A stretch of 64,000 bases of DNA from Ovis canadensis (lineage: Eukaryota; Chordata; Mammalia; Artiodactyla; Bovidae), in the NCBI RefSeq assembly GCF_042477335.2, contig NC_091262.1, positions 72,092,001 to 72,156,000 of the forward strand. The letters run 5' to 3'. The notes under the pieces are model-generated. The model was given only the letters and a program-made list of their open reading frames with translations. It did no database searches and was not told the DNA's origin. The position numbers and the translations under genes are program-made. Of the stretch, positions 57,801 through 64,000 are shown piece after piece (position 1 is the first letter of the stretch; every line of letters begins with the position of its first letter).

Positions 57801-60800
57801 CCTGCCCTGAGGAAGGCCCTCACAGTTCTAGGGGGGCACAGAGCCGCCTCATAAAGAAAAAACCCCAATACCTTTATTAATTAGGATTTATTTGCTCTTC
57901 TCTGCCTGGCGGCTCAGATGGTAAAGAATCCACCTGCAATGTGGGAGACCCCGGATCAATCCCCGGGTGGGGAAGATCCCCTGGAGGAGGGCATGGAAAC
58001 CCACCCCAGTATTCTTGCCTGAAGACTCCCATGAACAGAGGAACCTGGTGAGCTACAGTCCATGGGGTCCCAAAGAGCTGGAGACGAGTGAAGTGACTGA
58101 GCAAGCAAGCAGCATGCCTTCCGTTTCAAAGATTAAGAGAGGAATTTATTAACAGCCATGGCTTCTGTCTCCTCTGAAAGAAACACTACACCATGCTGCC
58201 AGGAGGAGGCATCAGTCTGGCAATGGTCTCCCTTCAGCCCAATCTCCTACATCTGCTCCATCTCCTGGTGGTGATGGAGAGGGAAGGCAGGGGTTTCTCT
58301 GCAGAGAAAAGTGCAGTCTGTTCCCCAGCCCCTATTCTGATAGGAAATGGAACTGAGATAGCAGTGAAATATCAGCAAGGGCTGAAATCAGAAGCATCTG
58401 TTAAACCACAGATCCCCTCTGGGCAGTCAGCTTATCACAAGCTCTCTGGTAATTTTAATATTTGATGACTGCTTTCTGGTCTAGTGGAAATATCACAGGT
58501 TTTCATGACAGACAGCAGCTGAAGTTTCTGTTTCATGCTTTACAAGCTCTATGGCCTCAAACAGCCTTTAGGAACCTCAGTTTTCTCACCTGTTGACTGA
58601 GAAAAATAGTACCTAGCAACCAGGGTTACTGTGAGGTTATCTAAGTAAGATAATGGAATTAAATATCTGCTATAGACAAAAACATGTATGTCCCCCCAAG
58701 ATTCATATGAAACCTAATCCTCAGTATGATGGTGTTAGGAGGCGGAGCCTTTGGGGGGTGATTAGGTTATATGGGTGGGGCCCTTATGAATGGGATTAGT
58801 GCCCTAATAGAAGAGACCACAGAGAGCTCCCTTGCTCCTTCCCCCATGTGAGGACACAGGAAGAAGATGGATGTCTAGGAGGTAGAAACAGGCTCTCATG
58901 GGACGCTAAGTCCAATGGCACCTTGATCTTGGACTTCCCAGCCTCCAAACCTGTGAGAAATAAACCTCTGTTGTCTATAAGCCATCCAGTCTGTGGTATG
59001 CTGTGACAGCCACCTGAGTGGATTAAGACAACCTCCCTGTCCAGAGCCTGACACAGAGAGGGTGCTCAGCAGACACGAGTTCCCCCAGGACTAAGGGCTG
59101 GGACCCAGGCACTGCTCCTGCCTCCACCCGAGGGAGGGTTGGCAAGTGGCTGCAACACCCCTGAGCTCCGGAAGACTTGCTCCCCGAAAGCCTGGACCCC
59201 CGCCAGCAAAGCCGCCTGCTCACACAAGAAAAATATTTAGATTTGCAAATGGACTCAGCCCTCAACGGGAACAGACTCTGACTCAGGGTGTCAGCAGGAG
59301 AGCTGGGCAGATGTTCAGTGCTAGCCTGCTCCTCTCACCCGCGGAGCGCCTGGCCCTTTGTCCAGCCTCCTTGCCTGGCTCCCAGGACCCTGCCTGTGCT
59401 CTTTCGCCTCTGGCTGGTCAGTCCAGATTTGTCCCCAGTGGCAAGGATGTGCCCTGGGTCTGTTTTCCCAACAGCTTGGGCACGTGCTGAGTAAATGGAT
59501 GCTTATTCAGGCCAAGTCCCAGGATGGAAATTCTCGAGCCCTGGGGCGGGGTGGTGGAGTGCAAAGAGCATGCAGTTTGGGGTCAGATGATGGCAGTCAG
59601 AATCCAGGCTCCGATTGTGACTGACCATTTAATCTCTCTGAGCCTCAGTCTCCTCCACTCCCTGCCTCCTAGACTACAGAGAAAACCCCTCGGGCCTATG
59701 CTGTGTTCCTGCTTAGTGCAGGGCCTGTCACGCAGCAGGTCCTTGAAAGCTTCTCCCAGCTCAGCCCCCAGGTCTGGCTTGCTTCTGGTGTCTGGTTCTC
59801 TAGCGGAAAGGTCATTTCCACAGGAGTGAGAAGAGAGATCAAAAGAGTTCTTGGGGAAAATCAGAATATTATGATCTTTTTAACCAAAAGAATGTCTGCC
59901 ATCATCTCAGAGTCTTCTGTTACTGGGAAGTAATAATCCGGGCAATACTATTTTATTTTATCCCATTAAGTGAACAAAGATTTTTAAGAGGCAAAGAGTA
60001 CAAAGACCAGGGTCTAAATCCAAGTTCTGCCACGAATTTGTTGTGTGACTTTGGACAAATCACGTTCCCATCCTTGCCCTTGGTTTCATCACCTATAAAG
60101 TGAGTTGCTGTTCTTTAATAACAAAGTTGTGTCTGACTCTTTTGTGACCCCATAGACTGTAGCCTGCCAGGTTCCTCTGTCCATGGGATTTTCAAGCAAG
60201 AATACTAGAGTGGGTTGTCATTTCCTTCTTCATATAAAGCGAGGAGGTGACCTAAATGTTGTCTGAAGTTCCTTCTGGCCCTGAAGGGTGATGTGATGGA
60301 AAGAGAAGTTGTTGAGGTGCTGGGAGGCTAAGATTCTGGCTAGTCCATAAGTAATTTGCTGCGTGACTATTGATAGATAAGTCACTTCCTCTTTCTAGGC
60401 CTCAGATTCCTCATTTGTAAAATGAGGATGTTGGACTAGGTGAGAGAAGGCTAACATGGGGCAGGTGTACCACACCCCTCCAAGGGTGTTCCTAATTGCA
60501 GGCGTCACTGGTGGATCTCAACTTGTTTCCAGCTGAGCCTAGGCACAACCTCAGAGTCCTTCTTAACACAGCAGTCCCGGAAGATGCTGTCACTCAATCA
60601 GAGTATGTCCATAGATGACACCTAAACTTGCTTTCCCTTAGAGTTAATCTGAGGTCCTTCTCAGCTGTGCTTCTTGGGAACTTCATGACCCAGGCAGGGA
60701 CCCTTACTACTCACCGTGTTTGGCCAGGAATCTCAGTGCCTCCAGCTGCCCACTCTGGGCAGCCACGAACAAGGGGGTGATGCCATAGGCATTCTTGGCT

Positions 60801-63359
60801 TCCACCTTGGCGCCTCCGCTCACCAGGATCTCCATGACCTCCAGGTCATTGCGAGCCACAGACTCGTGCAGAGCCGTCCAGCCTCTGTTACAGCGGTGGT
60901 TGGTGTCCGCCTTGTACTGCACCAGAATCCTCACTGCCTCCACATTCTTGCGCTCACAGGCTGTGCCCAGCAAGAAGCAAGATGGTCAGCGGGGCCCCTG
61001 GCAGGACCTGGGCAGCCACGCCTTCATTCATTCATTTGTCTATCCAACCATTCATTCATCAGCCAGAAGTGAATTCATGCAACAAATATCTTCTGAGTCT
61101 CCACTAAGTTCCAGTCCCTTCACTAAACCTAGGATATACAACTATAGTAATAGTAATTAGCAATAATATCCTGATGTGTGTATAGCACTGGTTATGCGCC
61201 TATACTCTATTCTAAGCACTTCACGTGGTTAATTTAGTTCTCCCAAACACCCTTAAAGGATGCTGTGTTGTCCCTTTTCACAGAGGAGGACAGTGAGGCA
61301 CAGAGAAGTTAAGTGACTTGCCCAGGGTCACACAGTAAGTGACAGAACTGGGATTCAAATCCAGGTAGTCAGGTCTGGAGTCTCTGTCCCCTGGAAGGTT
61401 CCAGAAGGCCCCTAACTCATCTCCCTTTCCGGTGTTACCTGTTTCAGTCCTCCATGAGGCCAGAAGAAGAGGAGGGCAGTGTCACATTCCCGCTCAAAAC
61501 ACTTCCTCAAAGGCTGCTCAGTTAAAATTTGTCTTCTGAGTGCAGCTCATCAAGTCTTTCTCAACCTGCTCAAACCTCCCTTTTAAGCCTTATCTGGCTC
61601 TGGACTCTAAATGTACCCTTAGTGCTGGCAGAGCTGTTCCAAGGGAGACCGAGAACTTGTCCAAATTAACCACCCCTGGAAACTTCTCTGAGTCAGTTAG
61701 GGAGGTGGGGAGACGGAAGAGGGGCTTCCTAGGTGGCTCAGTGATAAAGAATCTGCCCGCAAATGCAGGAGACACAGGTTCGATCCCTGGGTTGGGAAGA
61801 TTCCCTGAAGTAGGGGATGGCAACCCATTCCAGTGTTCTTGCCTGGGAAATCCCATGGGTAGAGGAGCCTGGTGGGTTACAGTCTGTGGGGTGGCAAAGA
61901 ATCAGACACGACTGAGAGACTGAACGTGCATGCACATGAAGGAAGAGGGGCTGCCTGTGTAGCATTTCAAACAGGACCCCAAGACCTCACGGCTTCTCTA
62001 AGCCTTGGGCTCTTTCACCTGTAAAGCACAGGTAACGAAACCTTCCTGAGAGGATGCTGTGGGAGAATGGAGTGGGGCAAGGTACAAAGGCTCTAGGGTG
62101 GAGCTTGTGCAGGATCAGGGTTCAGGCTTCAGCTGTGAGTCATTCAGCATCTTGGGAGCCCTTTCTGGGACAGCTGGGGCTCTGGGTGATGGCTCCAGTG
62201 CCCGGGGGACATGAGTTCTAGGGAAGACACCTCCGCTGCAGGTCTGCAGTGGATCCAGTTCCTGCTGCCGATGGGATATTCCAGGTTTTAGAGACCAGAC
62301 ACACGGGAAATTGGGAATTTCTGTCGTTTTTCAAAGTGTAGAGGCCCTGTGCTTTTTGCAAGACCTGGAGCTGATTGTTTACATGCATAGGCATGGACTA
62401 GACATCACTAGAGCGTGATGCTGGCATCCAGCCCTCAGAGTTAGATCCCAGGTCTGCCCTTCCTGGCCGTGTGATCCTGGGTGCCTCCCGTCTGCTCTCT
62501 ATGCCTTAAGGCCTCATCTGTAAACTGGGGAAGCTAGCGGTGCTTGCTTCATATGTGGATGGATGTGAGGGTTAGAAAAAAGAACAGAGCCTGGTGTATA
62601 GTAAACACTTGATAATTGCCAGCTGTTATGATTACTCGGATTTTGACTCTGGGCACTGCTAGGGCAGCTGGTGACTGTCCTTGGATGACATATTGAGTAA
62701 GTTGGAGGTTTTCATTTTCTCAAAAATCCTGGAGCAACAAATTCCCTCTCATGCCTCTTCACTTTTGCCTATGCCGTTCCCTTTGCTCATCCAGCTGGTG
62801 AGTCCCTCCTGTTCAGGCTCAGCTCTGGGACCCCCTCCTGTGAGGGTGCCCTCTCCCACATCCTGGTCCCTCCCCCATGCTCCCTTGTGTCAAGCTCTTT
62901 GGTGCCAGTGGCTGACAGAATCAATGTATATCACCTGTGAGTCACACGGACGATCACACGGGCACGGGCCATGTCTTTTCATCTCTGAGTCCTCAGTGTG
63001 CCAGGCCCATGGGAGAACTTGGGAAATATTGCCTGAATACGGGCACGAATGAGTGGTTCAGGTATGTAAGTTATACACCTGAATGAGGCTGTGCCATCAC
63101 AGTAGACCCCACAGTAGGTGGGGAGGGTTGTACACTTTGCAAGCAAATCCTCCTGATACGCCTCTGGACCTTTCCTGGGGGAAGCCCACGCCCCTGGGCT
63201 CACCTTTGTAGAGCGGTGTCTCTCGGGACTTGTTGGAGATGTCGGGCTCGGCGCCAGCCTGGAGCAGGAATTGGAGGCAGTCCACGTGTCCCCTGCAGGT
63301 CGCCAGGTAAAGGGCCGTTTCCTCCTGCAGGGTGCGCTGGTCGATGACTGCCGGGTACG
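42749..63359 (-). CDS. ASB2: ASB2, ankyrin repeat and SOCS box containing 2 (3' part; 5' exons beyond the right edge)
   Basis: Six exons on the minus strand join in frame: 63,359-63,204, 60,960-60,715, 56,933-56,762, 49,998-49,434, 48,265-48,112 and 42,885-42,749. Each internal border is GT-AG and each phase agrees with the next. They encode about 475 residues: a run of ankyrin repeats (motifs such as [39 protein letters not shown]), a linker, and a C-terminal SOCS box ending KYENTQ-stop. ASB2 is the substrate-recognition subunit of a Cullin-5/Elongin B-C/Rbx2 ubiquitin ligase. It is known for directing filamins to the proteasome in blood and muscle cells. The N-terminal region and first ankyrin repeats are outside the window. 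No frameshift or missing SOCS residue is visible. Transcription converges on FAM181A. Confidence 0.95.
43095..43313 (-). repeat. Bov-tA SINE in the last ASB2 intron side region
   Basis: gttgtttagttgctaagtcg to tgagccaccagggaagccc. It is flanked by a perfect 13-bp duplication aaggagggcaggt (43,082-43,094; 43,314-43,326). It lies within the intron between the last two ASB2 exons. Confidence 0.93.
44199..44235. repeat. BovB target-site duplication, left copy
   Basis: 37 bases starting ggagtctctgatatcaacaa and ending attaaatgaaa, identical to 46,312-46,348. Confidence 0.93.
44236..46311 (-). mobile_element. BovB LINE (RTE), 2.1 kb 5'-truncated insertion
   Basis: It runs 3' to 5' along the + strand. 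It starts with the gtcagtcagtcagttcagtc tail and ends at a 5' truncation. The minus strand encodes parts of the BovB endonuclease/reverse-transcriptase polyprotein, including the RT stretch [16 protein letters not shown] and the catalytic-box region [11 protein letters not shown]. The frame is split over several pieces by stops and shifts, so it is dead. It is flanked by a perfect 37-bp target-site duplication (44,199-44,235; 46,312-46,348), unusually long. It sits in the last ASB2 intron, sense with the gene. Confidence 0.95.
46312..46348. repeat. BovB target-site duplication, right copy
   Basis: 37 bases identical to 44,199-44,235, directly after the truncated 5' end of the BovB. Confidence 0.93.
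47325..47460 (+). repeat. MER20-like hAT element
   Basis: cagtgctgctccaggggtgc, ttaggccccgccccagacct and ctctgcattttaaataagat follow MER20 order. Confidence 0.5.
47593..47859 (-). repeat. BOV-A2 SINE
   Basis: A reverse dimer with the linker ccctttcacttttcactttc. It is flanked by the 10-bp duplication ttagtggatc (47,583-47,592; 47,860-47,869). Confidence 0.93.
47870..47995 (+). repeat. MIR SINE
   Basis: gaatacccgctctgccacta and ggtctcctcatttacaaaac in MIR order, next to the BOV-A2. Confidence 0.6.
48112..48265 (-). CDS. ASB2: ASB2 coding exon (linker before the SOCS box)
   Basis: Acceptor gtgttctctttcag lies before 48,265 and donor GTACGG after 48,112; the exon is 154 bp in phase 0. It encodes [20 protein letters not shown] and continues [20 protein letters not shown] to [12 protein letters not shown] single G is left over, which makes Glu with the last exon. 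This helical segment sits between the ankyrin domain and the SOCS box. Confidence 0.95.
48664..48916 (-). repeat. CHR-type tRNA-derived SINE
   Basis: gctgcagcaagcgggggcta, gttgctcagtggtatgtgag and ccattggaccactagggaag. It is flanked by a perfect 11-bp duplication tctaacttcct (48,653-48,663; 48,917-48,927). It lies in the intron between the 48,265 and 49,434 exons. Confidence 0.9.
49434..49998 (-). CDS. ASB2: ASB2 large coding exon (C-terminal ankyrin repeats and linker)
   Basis: Acceptor ccccacccgcag lies before 49,998 and donor GTAGGG after 49,434; at 565 bp it is the longest exon. One base completes Arg, then 188 codons follow: [10 protein letters not shown], ankyrin motifs [60 protein letters not shown] and [20 protein letters not shown], a Cys pair (GEPCFSC), then a Pro-rich linker ending APSAVQ. 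Its GC and CpG content is far above that of the surrounding intron. Confidence 0.95.
50037..50060 (+). promoter_or_regulatory. CTCF-type motif, copy 1, in ASB2 intron
   Basis: GCCGGCAGGGGGCGCCGAGG fits the CTCF core (CCASYAGRKGGCRS) well. It lies 39 bases into the intron upstream of the large ASB2 exon, in CpG-rich sequence. Binding is inferred. Confidence 0.6.
50106..50127 (+). promoter_or_regulatory. CTCF-type motif, copy 2, in ASB2 intron
   Basis: CCACCAGCAGGGGGCGCC is essentially a consensus CTCF core. It has the same orientation as the copy 69 bases to its left. It is not inside a recognisable repeat. Confidence 0.7.
50281..50462 (-). repeat. Bov-tA SINE
   Basis: gtcactcagtcgtgtctgac through ggatcttcccaacccaggga to agaagctgagccacaagcc. 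Slightly shortened. Confidence 0.88.
50690..50870 (-). repeat. MIR SINE
   Basis: Reverse MIR: ggctcactatgtgccaggac, ggtttaatctccacaacaac and acttgcccaggccatatgtt. Confidence 0.6.
51235..51385 (-). repeat. MIR SINE
   Basis: Reverse MIR: acccagagagggcaagtgac, gacacacagccagccagtag and ggtttgaacccaggtaggct. Well preserved. Confidence 0.7.
51395..51595 (+). repeat. DNA transposon relic (hAT-like)
   Basis: gtctccaactttttcggcat, ttccatggactggggtgggg and gcgctttatttctattgtta form a common mammalian DNA-element pattern. The family name is uncertain. Confidence 0.5.
51596..53454. other. ASB2 intron, no recognised feature
   Basis: No exon or young repeat was seen; a short (GT)n tract lies at about 53,120-53,134. 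Confidence 0.4.
53455..53605 (-). repeat. MER20-like hAT element
   Basis: tctctgaggctggggcccaa and ggttgagatccagtggttgc match the complement of MER20. Confidence 0.5.
53694..53906 (+). repeat. Bov-tA SINE
   Basis: agcttccctggtggctcaga to acgactgagtgacttcactt. It is flanked by the 8-bp duplication ttggtgct (53,686-53,693; 53,907-53,914). Close to consensus, so relatively young. Confidence 0.93.
53915..55100. other. ASB2 intron, no recognised feature
   Basis: Single-copy-like sequence without an exon or clear repeat, apart from a possible MIR-like piece at about 54,610-54,700 (cacgtcacttcccatctctg). Confidence 0.4.
55105..55330 (-). repeat. MIR SINE
   Basis: Reverse MIR: gcacctactgtgtgctgcac, gggaattgaggctcagaaag and ccaaggcctcagtaggaatt. 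Confidence 0.6.
55619..55645. repeat. (TTA)n microsatellite
   Basis: About eight ATT/TTA units in the ASB2 intron. Confidence 0.85.
56400..56640 (+). repeat. MIR SINE
   Basis: gtgatcttgggcaagtcact, cctctctgtgtcttagcttc, then a poly-A run and taaagtgctggtaagtgcct. It lies just downstream of (3' to) the 56,762 exon on the ASB2 strand. Confidence 0.65.
56762..56933 (-). CDS. ASB2: ASB2 coding exon (ankyrin repeats)
   Basis: Acceptor cctctccttctccag lies before 56,933 and donor GTCAGCCC after 56,762; the exon is 172 bp. It encodes [20 protein letters not shown], the helix pair [20 protein letters not shown] and [12 protein letters not shown]. It leaves with AG, completed to Arg by the next exon. 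The donor lacks the usual A at +3 but keeps G at +5. Confidence 0.94.
57150..57356 (+). repeat. Bov-tA SINE
   Basis: ccctccctggtggctcatgt to gagtgagcaactaagacac. Confidence 0.9.
57461..57645 (-). repeat. Bov-tA SINE
   Basis: gtgtgtgtgtgctaagtcct to cttatgtctcttgcac. It is flanked by the 8-bp duplication tgaagcac (57,453-57,460; 57,646-57,653). The last bases of the tRNA-like head are missing. Confidence 0.9.
57900..58111 (+). repeat. Bov-tA SINE
   Basis: tctgcctggcggctcagatg to gtgaagtgactgagcaagca. Confidence 0.9.
58490..58666 (+). repeat. MIR SINE, left part
   Basis: aacctcagttttctcacctg and gttactgtgaggttatctaa. Its 3' end reappears at about 59,035 on the far side of the LTR. Confidence 0.6.
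58667..59030 (+). repeat. Solo LTR, MLT1/MaLR type, inserted in a MIR
   Basis: acctaatcctcagtatgatg, ggaggcggagcctttggggg, ccccatgtgaggacacagga and ctgtgagaaataaacctctg are the ordered landmarks of MLT1-type LTRs. There is no internal region. It lies in the ASB2 intron, antisense to the gene. Confidence 0.85.
59035..59085 (+). repeat. MIR SINE, 3' end beyond the LTR
   Basis: ccagagcctgacacagagag and ggtgctcagcagacacg complete the MIR interrupted at 58,667. Confidence 0.55.
59555..59760 (+). repeat. MIR SINE
   Basis: gtgcaaagagcatgcagttt, atttaatctctctgagcctc and agtgcagggcctgtcacgca in MIR order. Confidence 0.65.
60005..60104 (+). repeat. MIR SINE, interrupted by a Bov-A fragment
   Basis: taaatccaagttctgccacg, gactttggacaaatcacgtt and ttcatcacctataaagtgag. 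Confidence 0.6.
60105..60232 (-). repeat. Bov-A-type SINE fragment
   Basis: ttgtgaccccatagactgta to ttgtcatttccttcttca. It is flanked by tataaagtgag / tataaagcgag (60,094-60,104; 60,233-60,243), an 11-bp duplication with one mismatch. Confidence 0.88.
60350..60440 (+). repeat. MIR remnant
   Basis: taagtcacttcctctttcta and ggcctcagattcctcatttg, then taaaatgaggatgttggac. Confidence 0.55.
60715..60960 (-). CDS. ASB2: ASB2 coding exon (ankyrin repeats)
   Basis: Acceptor tgctgggcacag lies before 60,960 and donor GTGAGTAG after 60,715; the exon is 246 bp. It completes an Ala codon, then encodes 81 codons from [15 protein letters not shown] to RFLAKH. They span about two and a half ankyrin repeats ([40 protein letters not shown]). 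It ends with one base that joins the next exon to give Gly. Confidence 0.94.
61165..61385 (-). repeat. MIR SINE
   Basis: Reverse MIR, well preserved: ctattctaagcacttcacgt, gcacagagaagttaagtgac and tgggattcaaatccaggtag. Confidence 0.75.
61727..61940 (+). repeat. Bov-tA SINE
   Basis: tcctaggtggctcagtgata to gactgaacgtgcatgcacat. It is flanked by a perfect 12-bp duplication ggaagaggggct (61,715-61,726; 61,941-61,952). Confidence 0.92.
62440..62640 (+). repeat. MIR SINE
   Basis: gccgtgtgatcctgggtgcc, aggcctcatctgtaaactgg and gtatagtaaacacttgataa. Confidence 0.65.
62690..63000 (+). repeat. L2 LINE 3' fragment
   Basis: L2-like text: cctatgccgttccctttgct, ttcaggctcagctctgggac and gagtcctcagtgtgccaggc. 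Confidence 0.55.
63204..63359 (-). CDS. ASB2: ASB2 coding exon (ankyrin repeats, first in window)
   Basis: Acceptor gtcctccacag precedes 63,359 and donor GTGAGC follows 63,204. The exon enters with two bases completing an Ala codon and leaves with one base (phase 1). It encodes 51 full codons starting YPAVIDQRT, including the ankyrin motifs [20 protein letters not shown] and [18 protein letters not shown]. It is 156 bp long. Confidence 0.93.
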
Positions 63360-63529
63360 CTGTGGAGGACAGACCAGGAAATTCATGAAGGAGGAAGATA
63401 CCCATCTGTCCCTCCAACACAGAGTTGGTCCCGATTCCCTCCCATTCTGAGGACAGACACCTGTGGCCTCCGCCTGAATTTACCAACCAGACTGCCTTCT
63501 TCCTCTTGGTCCTGGATTCAGCCACTTAC

Positions 63530-63790
63530 AACAGGGCTGTTTCAGCTTCCTGGTCATATTAATCCAGCTCAGATGCCACCTCCTCTGGGAAGCCTTCCCT
63601 GATTGAACCCCCTCCTTCTCTGAACCCAGCCTTCCCTCACACTCCCACCAGCCACTGCCGCTCTTTCTGCTCTGGCGTGTGATGGGCTGCCTGGGGTCCC
63701 TTTCTGGATCCCTGAGGGCAGAGATAGATCCTGCTTGCAGGTGTTCCCCACCCTCATCTAGCCTGGGGGGAGGTCAAGTCTCCAGAGAGG
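63530..63790 (+). repeat. L2 LINE 3' fragment
   Basis: ctcagatgccacctcctctg, gaagccttccctgattgaac and ctgagggcagagatagatcc. It lies in the ASB2 intron at the right edge; the intron continues to 64,000. Confidence 0.6.
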
Positions 63791-64000
63791 AGGCATGAGT
63801 TGCCCAGCATCTCACAGCTGTTGGAGATGGCCTTGGCAGGGCACAGACACAGCTGTGGTATTTTCCACACCAGATCAACCCTGGAACATTCTGGGACAAG
63901 CTGGCACTCTCAGAAGTCAGCCCTCCCTCAGTCCTCTTCTAGGAAATAGACTCTCCTGTCCTGGAGGGCTGGAGAGGTGGCAGGATGGGGTGGAGGGGAC

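Noticed and set aside
1-64000. CRISPR arrays, operons, prophage or other prokaryotic systems
   Set aside because: The window is a mammalian chromosome segment with introns, SINEs and LINEs; no regularly spaced short repeats or prokaryotic gene clusters occur.

Overview
The window is ruminant nuclear DNA, most likely from a bovid. It is packed with repeat families confined to ruminants: tRNA-Glu-headed Bov-tA SINEs, dimeric BOV-A2 SINEs with a (CTG/CAG)n head, and BovB (RTE) LINEs. These sit beside older mammalian MIR, L2, L1, MaLR and hAT copies. Coding sequence is sparse and split by GT-AG introns. The species cannot be fixed from the sequence alone. Gene order (FAM181A forward, ASB2 reverse) matches human 14q32 as I remember it.

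Layout: 1-34,000 is gene-free as far as I can see. It holds many interspersed repeats and a few repeat-free, compositionally distinct blocks (about 370-830, 8,090-8,330, 12,240-12,510, 30,290-30,720) that may be conserved regulatory elements. From 34,090 to 35,700 the DNA turns GC- and CpG-rich, as expected of a promoter region. FAM181A follows: one coding exon on the + strand (36,197-37,078), with a splice-acceptor-like site at 36,109 and a poly(A) signal at 37,469. From 37,500 to 42,190 is a short intergenic gap between two convergent genes.

From 42,190 to the right edge is the 3' part of ASB2 on the minus strand. Six coding exons can be placed to the base with GT-AG borders and agreeing phases: 63,359-63,204; 60,960-60,715; 56,933-56,762; 49,998-49,434; 48,265-48,112; 42,885-42,749. 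They encode about 475 residues: most of the ankyrin array, a linker, and the whole C-terminal SOCS box with its stop. The 5' exons lie beyond 64,000. The last intron carries a 2.1 kb BovB insertion with a perfect 37-bp target-site duplication.

The two genes are neighbours but not a pathway. ASB2 is the substrate receptor of a Cullin-5 ubiquitin ligase. FAM181A is a small protein with a YAP-like TEAD-binding motif. I found no undescribed multi-gene system. The observations most worth checking are two tandem CTCF-type motifs beside an ASB2 exon, further CTCF-type sites in the gene-free part, several candidate conserved non-coding blocks, and the BovB insertion.
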